Assembly (NCBI RefSeq): GCF_014640255.1
Contig: NZ_BMGP01000003.1
Coordinates: 558,001-622,000, forward strand
DNA from: Subtercola lobariae
GTDB lineage: Bacteria > Actinomycetota > Actinomycetes > Actinomycetales > Microbacteriaceae
Direction: 5' to 3'
Length of the DNA: 64,000 nucleotides
The translations under genes were made by a program, and so were the position numbers. The notes under the pieces are model-generated. The model did not search any database. It was not told the DNA's origin and saw nothing but the letters and a program-made list of their open reading frames with translations. Below, one piece after another: positions 8,397 to 16,689 of this stretch. Numbering within the stretch: position 1 is the first letter of the stretch; every line of letters starts with the position of its first letter.

Positions 8397-10397
8397 TCAA
8401 TGCACCCGCTTCACGAACGTACGCAAGAGGGTTCGCAAAATGCCTAAGAACCCGAAGAAGCCTACGACCGCCCCGAGCAGGTCGAAGAGGTGCAGGTTCG
8501 GCGCCACGAGCGGGCCCACGCCGTTGATGACCAGAACGATGGCGATGACGACGGCCGCGACCGACACGAAAGCGCCCACGAACTCTGAGACGATGCCGTT
8601 GATCCACTCGCGGTCGTCGCCCTCGCCGAACGATCGGATGCGAATGCCGAACGTGCCCGATTCGAGCTTCTGCATGATGGAGTCGATACGCCGCGGAAAC
8701 TTGCGCAGCAGAGCACGGCCCACAGCGACCTGCGCCTGAGCCGAAACGGCGATGCGTTTCGGGTCGAGCATGCGCCGCATCAACGTGGGCACCCGCGGCA
8801 GCGCCTCGGTCACCATGTCGAAGTCGGGCACGATCACGTGAAGGCAGCCCTCGAGCGTTGCAAAGCTGCGGAACGCCGACGAGAGTGTCGCCGGCAGCGC
8901 GATGTGGTGCTGCCGAATCACGTCGAGCATGAGGCTGAAGATCGAACCGTCGCCGCCGCGCCGAAACCGAACCGTGGTGAGCACCAGGCCGATGTCGTGC
9001 CGAAAGCTGTCGATGTCAGCCTCTTCTGGCACGTCGACGATGAGCATGAGCGCGTCGGTCGCCGCAATGTCGTCTTCGGCAGAGGCCGCCAGCAGCAGCG
9101 CGGCCAGGTTCTCGCGCTGACTGCGCTCGATGACTCCCACCGCGCCGAAATCGATGAGCCCGAGTGTTTGATCTTCGCGCAGAATCACATTGCCCGGGTG
9201 CAGGTCTGCGTGAAACACTCCGCAGACCAGAATCTGCTCGAGCACAGCGTTCATCAGCCCCACCGCGAGCGCCCGCCGGGCCTCGGGCGTCATGGCCGCG
9301 ACAGCAGCGGATGCACGGCTGAGCGGCTGGCCGTCGACCAAGTCCATCGTGATCATGCGCCGCGTGCTCGCCTCGCGATACACCTTCGGCACGTCGATGG
9401 TGATGTCCGCGTCATCTGCGTGTTGAGCGATCTGCACGAGCGTCTGGCGCACCATCTCGGTGTTGGAGTACTCGATGCGGTAGTCGAGTTCTTCGAGCAG
9501 GGTCTGCGTAAAGCCTCGCGCTACCGATTCGGCCCGCAGGTCGCGACCCTGCTGGGTGTGCAGTTCGGCCGTTTTGGCGAGCCGCAGAATGATGTCGACA
9601 TCCGCTTCGACCTGCGCCCTGGCTTCGGGCCGCTGCACTTTCACCACGACTTTCGTGCCGTCGAGCAGAATGCCGGTGTGCACCTGGGCGACCGAAGCGG
9701 CCGCGAGCGGTTCTTCGTCGATGGCAGTGAACACCTCAGAGATGGGCCGGCCGAGTTCGCTTTCGATGACTGCCTTGACCGAGACCCAGGGAATGGTCGT
9801 TGCGCCCGATTGCAGCGACGCGAGCGCCGAGAGGTACGGCTCGGGCACCAAATCACGCCGGGTCGAGAGCACCTGGCCGAGTTTCACGAAGGTGACACCC
9901 GACTGGTTGATGGTCTTCACGACCGCGGCCGCACGTTGCTCAGAGGTAGTCAGCTCTGCGTCGGTGCGATTACGCCCGCGCACCAGCCAGCCGGCGCCGC
10001 TGCGCGAAGCTATCTCGAGAATCTGCAGATAGCGCCGCGTTCGCTTCTGCCGTTGAAACGCTGCCCGAACCACATCGATGGGGTTACGAAGGCCAGAGGT
10101 CGGAAAAATGGCTTCGAGAATCACCAGCAGGCCTACGCCGAGCGCAAAAACCCAGGCGACCGACAGCAGAATCAGCGTGATGATGACGGCGTCTGACGCG
10201 TTGGCCGTGTTGTTCACCATGGCGCCGGTTTCGCTCAGCACCCAGAACGAGAAGGGCAGGCCGCAGATGAACACCAGAATGCCCACCACGATGCTGCGCG
10301 GCCAGCCCACCGGCACCCCGAGCACCCGGCGGCTCACGAACCCGACGAACACCGCCGAGATGATGCCCACGATGATCAGAATGACAATGTCGAACAC
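8397..10397 (-). CDS. ABC1/UbiB-family atypical protein kinase, membrane anchored
   Basis: 666 residues from a GTG preceded by AGGGGAG at a proper distance, which decides the start over a longer in-frame reading. Residues 1-100 carry three hydrophobic helices; the ABC1 domain spans about 170-480 with VKLGQVLSTR (KxGQ motif), AAASVAQVH (the Ala-rich loop replacing the usual glycine loop), HADLHPGN (catalytic loop) and LIDFG. Two further helices end the protein. Members support ubiquinone or menaquinone metabolism or lipid homeostasis as small-molecule kinases or ATPases; the exact substrate is unknown here. The next gene is 3 bp away. Confidence 0.9.
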   Translation of the reverse strand: MFDIVILIIVGIISAVFVGFVSRRVLGVPVGWPRSIVVGILVFICGLPFSFWVLSETGAMVNNTANASDAVIITLILLSVAWVFALGVGLLVILEAIFPTSGLRNPIDVVRAAFQRQKRTRRYLQILEIASRSGAGWLVRGRNRTDAELTTSEQRAAAVVKTINQSGVTFVKLGQVLSTRRDLVPEPYLSALASLQSGATTIPWVSVKAVIESELGRPISEVFTAIDEEPLAAASVAQVHTGILLDGTKVVVKVQRPEARAQVEADVDIILRLAKTAELHTQQGRDLRAESVARGFTQTLLEELDYRIEYSNTEMVRQTLVQIAQHADDADITIDVPKVYREASTRRMITMDLVDGQPLSRASAAVAAMTPEARRALAVGLMNAVLEQILVCGVFHADLHPGNVILREDQTLGLIDFGAVGVIERSQRENLAALLLAASAEDDIAATDALMLIVDVPEEADIDSFRHDIGLVLTTVRFRRGGDGSIFSLMLDVIRQHHIALPATLSSAFRSFATLEGCLHVIVPDFDMVTEALPRVPTLMRRMLDPKRIAVSAQAQVAVGRALLRKFPRRIDSIMQKLESGTFGIRIRSFGEGDDREWINGIVSEFVGAFVSVAAVVIAIVLVINGVGPLVAPNLHLFDLLGAVVGFFGFLGILRTLLRTFVKRVH

Positions 10398-10493
10398 GGC
10401 TGTTGCTCCCCTGCTTAGCGGCAAGACGTTGCCTCGCAGTCTAGCCAACCACCGCCTGCCGGGTCGGCTACGGTGAGATCGTGACCTCGGGTA

Positions 10494-11303
10494 CTACGCC
10501 ACCTCGATATAGATTTCGCGCAGCTTCGCGATGGTCGCCTCGTCGATGTCGAGGCCCTTCGTGAAGTAGGTCTCGATGTCTCCGTACTGGGCGGTCATCG
10601 AGGCTTCGGCAGTGTCGAGGTATTCTTTCTGCACACCCAGAACGGGCAGCAAGAGGTCAGGGTCGCCGCCGATCGAAGCGAACTGGTCGAAGACGGGCTT
10701 CAGTGTCGGCAGAAGCTGGTCGTTTGTGAGCAGGTAGTCGGTGAGCACGTCGTCGTAACTCACGCCGAGCAAGAGCAGCAGGGCCGCGGTGCCCCAGCCC
10801 GTGCGGTCTTTGCCGGTGGTGCAGTGGTATTCGGCTGGCAAGATGTGCTCGTCTGCCAGTGCCGTGTAGAAGTCGTGGTAGGCCGAGCGGGCGCTCGGAA
10901 GGTCGACGATCTGTTTGTAGGCACCTGTGAAGAGTTCTACGCCCTTGCCGTCGCCGAGCATCTCTTCCGCGGCTTTCGGGTTCTGCAGCAAGGCGATGAG
11001 CTGCGCGGGGGCTGCGCCCGAGGCATCCTTCAGCACATCGATGACGACGTAGTTCGTGCCGTCGGGAACGATGTTCGGCTGCTCCTGGCGTTCAGGCTCG
11101 GTGCGCATGTCGAATACCGTTCTGATGCCGAGCTCTGCGAACGCGGCCGCGTCAGCCCCCTGAAGCGCCGAGAACTGGGCCGAACGATACAGCTTGCCGC
11201 GTGCGACCGTTCCCGTGCTTGTCTGCCACCCTCCGACGTCGCGCAGATTCGGCACCGTAGCAATGGCGATGTTCTGCCCCGGCGCGGGCGTTTCGCTGAC
11301 CAT
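10494..11303 (-). CDS. tyrosine-protein phosphatase (lipid/protein phosphatase, PtpB-like)
   Basis: 269 residues from an ATG with AAGGAG upstream. The early NLRDVGGW and RGKLYRSAQF motifs and the P-loop HCTTGKDRTG (catalytic Cys, Lys, Asp and Arg) are those of the DSP-like family that includes mycobacterial PtpB and yeast Siw14-type enzymes. It would remove phosphate from phosphotyrosine, phosphoserine or phosphoinositides. There is no signal peptide. It is flanked by the toxin gene upstream on the same strand, but a 107-bp gap with a direct repeat separates them, so joint expression is not obvious. Confidence 0.88.
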   Translation of the reverse strand: MVSETPAPGQNIAIATVPNLRDVGGWQTSTGTVARGKLYRSAQFSALQGADAAAFAELGIRTVFDMRTEPERQEQPNIVPDGTNYVVIDVLKDASGAAPAQLIALLQNPKAAEEMLGDGKGVELFTGAYKQIVDLPSARSAYHDFYTALADEHILPAEYHCTTGKDRTGWGTAALLLLLGVSYDDVLTDYLLTNDQLLPTLKPVFDQFASIGGDPDLLLPVLGVQKEYLDTAEASMTAQYGDIETYFTKGLDIDEATIAKLREIYIEVA

Positions 11304-11359
11304 GACGTCTCCTTCGTTCACTGCCCGGAGCCTATCGAATTCCCCGTGGGCCGGGCAGG

Positions 11360-11406
11360 GGCGTGGGATTCGCTCGCACCGGGGTGGCGGCGTGGGATTC
11401 GCTCGC
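11360..11406. repeat. direct repeat GGCGTGGGATTCGCTCGC, 29-bp period
   Basis: The 18-mer is present at 11360-11377 and again at 11389-11406, in the gap between the phosphatase and toxin genes. The two copies are identical and the second ends 4 bp before the toxin stop codon. It may be a decayed tandem repeat. Confidence 0.75.
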
Positions 11407-11410
11407 CGCT

Positions 11411-11785
11411 TCAGTCGCGCCGGCCCACCCGTCGCTCGGCGATCAGCCGCTCTCCCATGTCGATGTCGATGGCGCCCTCCGCGACTCCCATCACCAGGGC
11501 GAAGCCCTCGTCGACGGTGAACTCGTGTTGCCAACCGTTGATCCACAAAAAGATAATCATCAAGGCCCAGGCCGTACGCTTGTTGCCATCGACGAGCGAG
11601 TGATTTTGAACCAGCGACTCGAGCAGCGCCGCCGCCTTGCGGTCAATGGACTGGTAGGCATCCACCTCGAACAGGGAGGCGGAGGGGCGAGCCAGCGCAG
11701 AAGACAGTAACCCTGCATCTCTGACGTAAAAGCCCAGTCGACTTACGATGTGTAGCGCGTCGTCGAGAGTGAGGTAGTCGGTCAC
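11411..11785 (-). CDS. Doc-type toxin (Fic fold)
   Basis: 124 residues, typical of the death-on-curing family. The active loop reads HSLVDGNKRTA, matching HxFx(D/N)xNKR except that Phe is Leu; the catalytic histidine and the NKR anion-binding residues are kept. Doc proteins phosphorylate EF-Tu and so stop translation. The start codon overlaps the antitoxin stop by 4 bp (11782-11785), the usual coupling for toxin-antitoxin pairs. Confidence 0.88.
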   Translation of the reverse strand: MTDYLTLDDALHIVSRLGFYVRDAGLLSSALARPSASLFEVDAYQSIDRKAAALLESLVQNHSLVDGNKRTAWALMIIFLWINGWQHEFTVDEGFALVMGVAEGAIDIDMGERLIAERRVGRRD

Positions 11786-11988
11786 GCGTCTTCGAGGCGC
11801 CTCAGTAACTCAGCGTCGTGCTGCAAGACGAAGTCCATGCCACGGTTGATGTCTTCCCTACGCGAACGAGCGCGCACCACGAGCTCAGCGCCTTGCAGAA
11901 GAAGGGCGTGCTTCGACATGTGCTCACGCGCCGCCAACTCATCGAGTTGACGATCGAGTTCTTGAGGGAGTCGTACCGTCATAGCCAT
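11782..11988 (-). CDS. ribbon-helix-helix antitoxin partner of Doc
   Basis: 68 residues. The N-terminus MAMTVRLPQELDRQLDELAA is a ribbon-helix-helix DNA-binding motif (one strand, then two helices), and the C-terminal acidic helix (NRGMDFVLQHDAELLRRLED) would cover the toxin. The ATG at 11988 is chosen because the preceding in-frame sequence overlaps a palindrome and lacks protein-like composition. It is expected to repress its own operon at the palindrome next to the start codon. Confidence 0.82.
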   Translation of the reverse strand: MAMTVRLPQELDRQLDELAAREHMSKHALLLQGAELVVRARSRREDINRGMDFVLQHDAELLRRLEDA

Positions 11989-12000
11989 ACCATTATGGTA
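11988..12000. promoter_or_regulatory. 13-bp palindromic operator for the toxin-antitoxin operon
   Basis: TACCATTATGGTA is an inverted repeat (TACCAT/ATGGTA about a central T) abutting the antitoxin start codon, in the 53-bp gap to the divergent exonuclease gene. Ribbon-helix-helix antitoxins commonly bind such short palindromes, so autoregulation is likely. Confidence 0.55.
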
Positions 12001-12041
12001 CCACTCGAGCGCCCAGGGTGAGGCGTGGGATGATCGGGGGT

Positions 12042-13022
12042 ATGACCGGCCGACTGATGGTGCTCGACACCGCATCACTGTACTTTCGCGCGTTCTATGG
12101 TGTGCCCGACACGGTGAAGGCGCCGAACGGAACGCCGGTGAACGCCGCTCGGGGGCTGCTCGACATGATCGCGCGGCTCGTCGCCGAGTTCGAGCCGACC
12201 GCGTTGGTCGCCTGCTGGGATGACGCCTGGCGGCCGATGTGGCGGGCCGCGCTCATCCCGAGCTACAAGGCGCATCGGGTGGCCGAAGAGGTGCCGGGCG
12301 GAGTCGACATCGAAGAGACGCCGCCGGGGTTGGTGCAGCAGCTTCCGCTGATCAGAGAGTTGCTCGGGGCGTTCGACATTGCCATCGTGGGTGCGCCAGA
12401 CCACGAGGCCGACGACGTGATCGGCACGCTCGTCACGCGCGCCGGTGCAGCATCGATACCGGTCGACATCGTGACCGGCGACCGCGATCTGTTTCAGCTC
12501 GTGAACGATGCGGCGAGCGCTCGCGTCATATATACCGCCCGCGGCATGAGCAAGCTCGAGCTCGTCACCGACGATGTTGTTCGGGCGAAATACGGGGTGG
12601 GGCCCGACCGGTACGTCGACTTCGCGGTGCTGCGCGGCGACACCTCAGACGGCCTGCCGGGGGTTGCCGGGGTCGGCGACAAGACCGCGGCGACCCTGGT
12701 GCGTGACTTCGGCGGTATCGACGACATCGTGGCGGCCGCGACAGATGACGCTGATGGCGGTGCGCAAGCCGATGCGACAGCGGCCACCATGTCGGCGTCG
12801 GTTCGCACGAAGATCAGCGCGGCAGTCGACTACCTCGCGGTGGCACCGAAGGTGGTCGAGGTAGTGCGCGATCTCGATCTCGGTGAGGTGGCCGACACGA
12901 TCGAGCCGCTCACGCCGAAACAGCTCGACCGCATCACTGAGCTGGCCGCCGAATGGGGCCTCGGCGGTTCGGCCGACCGGGCGCGAACGGCTCTGGATGC
13001 CCGGGCCGCTGCCGCGCGCTGA
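12042..13022 (+). CDS. stand-alone 5'-3' exonuclease (FEN/Pol I N-domain family)
   Basis: 326 residues from the ATG at 12042, which follows a GGGGG stretch; an earlier in-frame ATG at 12018 is possible. Motifs of the polymerase I 5'-nuclease domain are present: LMVLDTASLYFRAFYG (first metal Asp), PDHEADDVIGTL (Glu/Asp cluster), VTGDRDLFQLV, and the helix-hairpin-helix GVAGVGDKTAATL. Such free-standing nucleases trim RNA primers or flaps during repair and replication. The Gly/Ala/Asp-rich loop at residues about 236-255 is longer than usual. Confidence 0.9.
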   Translation: MTGRLMVLDTASLYFRAFYGVPDTVKAPNGTPVNAARGLLDMIARLVAEFEPTALVACWDDAWRPMWRAALIPSYKAHRVAEEVPGGVDIEETPPGLVQQLPLIRELLGAFDIAIVGAPDHEADDVIGTLVTRAGAASIPVDIVTGDRDLFQLVNDAASARVIYTARGMSKLELVTDDVVRAKYGVGPDRYVDFAVLRGDTSDGLPGVAGVGDKTAATLVRDFGGIDDIVAAATDDADGGAQADATAATMSASVRTKISAAVDYLAVAPKVVEVVRDLDLGEVADTIEPLTPKQLDRITELAAEWGLGGSADRARTALDARAAAAR

Positions 13023-13177
13023 GATCTCTCCCAGCGCGGTGCCGCGCCATCGTGGCCGGGCCCGAGCGAAGCCTGATACACACATGTGATGACGCTGAAA
13101 ATCAGCCTGTCGACGGATGCCCGGCCGCTCTACCAGACGTAGCGTTGAAGCATGAAAACGGAACGAAACCCGCGTTG

Positions 13178-13300
13178 ATGTCTGACATCACGCACCACCT
13201 CTTCGACGCAACCATCACCGTGGTCGCACTCTGGGCCATCATCTCGGTGCCCGTGGCCATCGCGCTCGGCCAAGTCATTCGCATTCGCGACCAGCACTAG
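13178..13300 (+). CDS. possible 40-residue single-pass membrane peptide
   Basis: An ATG at 13178 opens a 40-residue frame: polar MSDITHHLFD, one hydrophobic helix of about 20 residues (ATITVVALWAIISVPVAIAL), then a charged end (RIRDQH). The layout is that of a small type I or II membrane peptide. No good ribosome binding site is visible and no family is recognised, so this is a weak call. It sits between the exonuclease gene and a tandem-repeat tract. Confidence 0.35.
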   Translation: MSDITHHLFDATITVVALWAIISVPVAIALGQVIRIRDQH

Positions 13301-13318
13301 CAGAGCGGTCGACCCGCG

Positions 13319-13460
13319 ACCCGCACTGCTAGCACCCGCACTGCCGGCCGACCCGCACTGCCAGCACCCGCACTGCCGGCACCCCGCACTGCCGGCACCC
13401 GCACTGCCAGCACCCGCACTGCCAGCCGACCCGCACAGTCAGCCGACCCGCACAGTCAGC
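13319..13460. repeat. tandem array of nine 15-bp units
   Basis: Units of ACCCGCACTGCCAGC (variants ACCCGCACTGCCGGC, ACCCGCACTGCTAGC, ACCCGCACAGTCAGC) run head to tail with 0-2 bp between them. The tract fills most of the gap before the SulP stop codon. It has no spacers, so it is a minisatellite and not a CRISPR array, and it encodes no convincing protein. Confidence 0.9.
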
Positions 13461-13499
13461 CGACCCGACAGATCTCGCCTTTCGCCGACACGCGCCACC

Positions 13500-15200
13500 T
13501 CAGGTCAGGCGGCCTGCCGCCTTGAGCGCCGCATCAATGGTCGGCTGCAGGTGGCCGGCACCCTCGAAGCCCGCGAACCACTCGGAGTTGCACGCGGCAT
13601 CCACTGCCCGTTCGGGTAAGCCCACGAGGTAGAGCGTGCAGCCGAGCCCTACCAGCGACGCCTCGAGGTCGCGTAAGCCGTCGAGTACTGTCACCGACAT
13701 GTGCGGCAAACTCGCCACCTCGAAGATGACGATCGCCGGCATCGGCGTGAGCGCCTGCACTGCACTCACAACGGCACGCGTGGTGGGTTTGATGTTCGCC
13801 GTGTACAGCCCAGACGTCAGGTGCAGGGGCAGAACGGCCGCGAGCGGCGGCTGGTCGCCGGGCTGACTGACGATCGACCAGGCTCCCGAGGCGCGGCGGT
13901 AGATCGGCGCCACCTGCGGCTGGTTCAGTTCACGCAGCACGAGCACCAGCGTTATCAGCACACCCGTCACCACACCCGCCAGCAGCCCCGCCGTGACGGC
14001 GACGACGGCGGTAGCGAGAGCGAGCCACGCCTCTACCGGGCTGATGCGCGCCAACCGTGTGAAGTCGCGCACCTTCACCAGCCCGACGGCCGCCACGATA
14101 ACGAGCGACCCGAGCACCGCCTGCGGCAGGTCGCTGAGCACCGGCGCCAAGAACAACGCCACGAGCACCGCGATGACCGCGGTCGTGAGGCTCGCCACCT
14201 GGGTGCGCACGCCGGCCTGACGCGATACGGCCGCCTGCGAGAATCCGCCGCCCGCCGGCATCGCCTGCGTGAACGACGAAATCACACTCGCGGCGCCGAG
14301 CGCGAGCAGCTCTTGATCGGCATCGATATCGGGTTCGTCGCTCGTTCGCACGCTGCGCCCGGCCGAAATCGACTCGAGAAACGCCATGATGGCAATGGCG
14401 ATGGCACTCGGCAGCACTGCCCCGAACGCCGCGACGTCGGGCAGCTGGATGCCCGGCAGCCCACTCGGAACAGGTGCGATGAGCGCCACCCCCGCACCCG
14501 CCAGCCCAGTGAACGCCATGAGCACGATGCCTACCACCACCACGATGAGCGCCCCCGGAATGCGCGCGAAGAACCGCGCGATCAGCAGCAACAGGGCAAT
14601 GGATGCGGCCGACAACACGACGGTGGCGCCGTTCGCACCGACCAGGTGTGCCACGGTGTACCCGAGCGTTTCGAAGAAGCCCGTGCCCGATGGTGGTGCC
14701 GCAATGCCCAGCAGCTTGGGCAGCTGAGTTGCCGCAATGGTGAGCCCGGTACCGGCTCTGATGCCGATGAGCGTGGCCTCAGACACGTTCTCGACGAGCG
14801 AGCCCAAGCGAAACAGCCGGGCCAGTATCAGCAAAACGCCAACGATGAGGGTGAGCGTCACGAGATCGCGAACCGGCTCGGCCGACTCTGCCGCAGTCGA
14901 GGCGGCGAGCAGCGACGAGGCGGTCAGCGTGGCGATGGTCGACGTGGTCGAAACGTTCAACGCTCGCGAACCACCGAGAAGAGCGTAGACGACGGCCGGC
15001 AGCATGCAGGTGTACAGCCCGATCTGCACCGGCAGACCAGCGATGGTGGCGTAGGCCATCGCCTGAGGCAGAATCACCGCAGAAGCGGTGAGTCCGCCCA
15101 GAACGTCGGCTTGAAGCATGCTGCGCTGGTATTCCCGGATGGTCGGAAAGAACCAGCCCCGCCGAGTTCGTTCAGGCACTACTGTTTGCCGCTCGCTCAC
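13500..15200 (-). CDS. SulP-family anion permease with STAS domain
   Basis: 566 residues. The first 420 hold the 14-segment SulP core, including the N-terminal signature DVLGGLTASAVILPQAMAYA and the GxxxxPxSGG-like stretch QAMPAGGGFSQAAVSRQAGV. Residues about 440-560 are a cytoplasmic STAS domain (VIFEVASLPHMSVTVLDGLRD). SulP proteins carry sulfate, bicarbonate or dicarboxylates. The GTG start has GAGGAG upstream. Two arylsulfatase genes lie a few kilobases away, which favours sulfate as cargo (inference). The gene ends beside the 15-bp tandem array. Confidence 0.9.
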   Translation of the reverse strand: MSERQTVVPERTRRGWFFPTIREYQRSMLQADVLGGLTASAVILPQAMAYATIAGLPVQIGLYTCMLPAVVYALLGGSRALNVSTTSTIATLTASSLLAASTAAESAEPVRDLVTLTLIVGVLLILARLFRLGSLVENVSEATLIGIRAGTGLTIAATQLPKLLGIAAPPSGTGFFETLGYTVAHLVGANGATVVLSAASIALLLLIARFFARIPGALIVVVVGIVLMAFTGLAGAGVALIAPVPSGLPGIQLPDVAAFGAVLPSAIAIAIMAFLESISAGRSVRTSDEPDIDADQELLALGAASVISSFTQAMPAGGGFSQAAVSRQAGVRTQVASLTTAVIAVLVALFLAPVLSDLPQAVLGSLVIVAAVGLVKVRDFTRLARISPVEAWLALATAVVAVTAGLLAGVVTGVLITLVLVLRELNQPQVAPIYRRASGAWSIVSQPGDQPPLAAVLPLHLTSGLYTANIKPTTRAVVSAVQALTPMPAIVIFEVASLPHMSVTVLDGLRDLEASLVGLGCTLYLVGLPERAVDAACNSEWFAGFEGAGHLQPTIDAALKAAGRLT

Positions 15201-15317
15201 TCCCCCACTCCTCGCCGCACGCTGGTCGCCACTCGCTGCTATGCGCGGCGTCTGGAGCGGTCGGCGAAGCGAGACTGGTCGCTGTTCGCGAGACGCGACT
15301 TCTTCGGCCCAGCCATC

Positions 15318-15644
15318 TCAGTGACCCGAGCCACCGGCGGGCTCGTACGACCAGAGCTCGCTGCTCACGCCCACAGGGCGGGCTGCGGGCTGGCCCGAAC
15401 GCTCGGCTTCGCTGCGGTGCCCCTGCCCGAATGCCGGCGAGCTGACCCAGGCCTGAAACGAGTCTTCGTCGGCCCAGCGTGTCACGACCAGCCAGGTGGT
15501 GCGATCGTCGGTGGGCTTCAGCAACTCGAAGCCCTCGAAGCCGGCCTGATCGTCAACGGCCCCCGCTCGGGCCGCGAAGCGGTGCGCCAGCTCGTCGCCA
15601 CTGTCGGCGGGCACGGTGATGGCGTTGATTTTGATGACGGTCAT
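15318..15644 (-). CDS. MhuD/IsdG-like haem-degrading monooxygenase (ABM fold)
   Basis: 108 residues. The N-terminus VIKINAITVPADSGDELAHR closely resembles mycobacterial MhuD, and the residues that bind haem and activate oxygen in MhuD have counterparts: N7, W66 and H76. MhuD opens the haem ring to mycobilin and frees iron without releasing CO. The C-terminal 25 residues extend past the MhuD core. Its start lies 62 bp from the stop of the amidotransferase gene on the same strand. Function is inferred from the residues named; other ABM-fold enzymes do different chemistry. Confidence 0.75.
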   Translation of the reverse strand: MTVIKINAITVPADSGDELAHRFAARAGAVDDQAGFEGFELLKPTDDRTTWLVVTRWADEDSFQAWVSSPAFGQGHRSEAERSGQPAARPVGVSSELWSYEPAGGSGH

Positions 15645-15706
15645 GGTTCATCCTTTGTGGTCGGCGAGGTCGGCGATGTCAACGAGACGTTCGCGGGTGG
15701 ATGTAT

Positions 15707-16546
15707 TCATGCTGCCACGAGAAACGGTTGGTGATGGTACCCGCTGGCATCGAGGGTCACGAAAGTCGACTCCGGCACCTCGAGAAATGCCCCCGGCAGA
15801 TCGTTCAGTGGCTCCGACACCACCACGTGCGCAGCCTTTCCGAACAGATTCAGCCACGCCGTGTCGGGGTACAGCTCTCGAAGTGCCTCGATGTCGGCTG
15901 AGTGGAACAGCGTGCGAGTCGCCCCCTGCGACGAATACCGCAGCGCCCAGATGGTGGCGCCGTCGGCCACAGCAATGGTGCCCTGCATGGGAAAGGCGAC
16001 GCCGTGCTCGCGGCCCACCTTCTCGATCAGCGAAATGGCCGCGGCAAGCCCCGCCATCGGGTTTTCGCGCAGACCGAGCGTGAGCGCGAGGTAGAAAAGC
16101 ACCTCGGAGTCGGTGGTGCCCTTGAGTTCGAGGTACAGCGAGGGGTCGATCGCGAAGACCAATTCACGTTTGAAGGCAGCGAACCCGCTCACGAAACCGT
16201 TGTGCATGAACATCCAATTCTCGTAGCGAAATGGATGGCAGTTGGTCTGTTGAATGGGCGGCCCCGCGGCTGCGCGCACGTGACTGAAGAACAAGGGGCT
16301 CTCGATCGCGCCCGTCAGTTCGCGCAGGTTCGTGTCGTGCCAGGCCGGTTCGATGGAGTGAAACAGGGCCGGAATGCTGCCCGCGACCGCTCCAGAGGGG
16401 TACCAGCCGAAACCGAAGCCGTCGCCGTTGACGGTTTCGTTGCCGAGCGGCGAGTTCAGCGACTGGGCGACGAGCGAATGCTGCGGATCGAGCACGACTG
16501 TTGCCGGTCGAAGCGGTTCACCCGAATATGCGAGCCAGCGGCACAT
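15707..16546 (-). CDS. class II glutamine amidotransferase (YafJ/EgtC-type)
   Basis: 279 residues from an ATG with GGAGAAG upstream. Cys2 directly after the initiator Met is the Ntn nucleophile; NGDGFGFGWYP and FFSHVRAA are the glutamine-binding segments of the class II amidotransferase fold, and HPFRYENWMFMHNG continues the pattern. The free-standing type, without a synthetase domain, includes EgtC (a gamma-glutamyl hydrolase of ergothioneine synthesis) and YafJ. No other ergothioneine gene is in view, so the substrate is unknown. Confidence 0.88.
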   Translation of the reverse strand: MCRWLAYSGEPLRPATVVLDPQHSLVAQSLNSPLGNETVNGDGFGFGWYPSGAVAGSIPALFHSIEPAWHDTNLRELTGAIESPLFFSHVRAAAGPPIQQTNCHPFRYENWMFMHNGFVSGFAAFKRELVFAIDPSLYLELKGTTDSEVLFYLALTLGLRENPMAGLAAAISLIEKVGREHGVAFPMQGTIAVADGATIWALRYSSQGATRTLFHSADIEALRELYPDTAWLNLFGKAAHVVVSEPLNDLPGAFLEVPESTFVTLDASGYHHQPFLVAA

Positions 16547-16689
16547 TTTCTTCTCCGTCTGATCAGTCAGTGAAAAGCAGTGATGACAGAAGCTGACATG
16601 ACGCGCTAGAGTGAGATCAGAACCTCATGACAGGTTCTGACATTACTCCTCCGCCATTGCCGCGGGGCAGAGCAGAAAGCAGTATTTTC

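Noticed and set aside
13319-13460. CRISPR-like array
   Set aside because: Units of 15 bp abut each other with no unique spacers, and no cas gene is in the window.
15318-15644. Antibiotic biosynthesis gene
   Set aside because: The ABM fold name alone does not imply it; residues fit a haem-degrading enzyme and no biosynthetic cluster is present.
13701-15734. Long open frame antisense to the SulP gene, running into the MhuD-like gene
   Set aside because: Arg/His/Gln-rich, no domain, and it would cross two well-supported genes.
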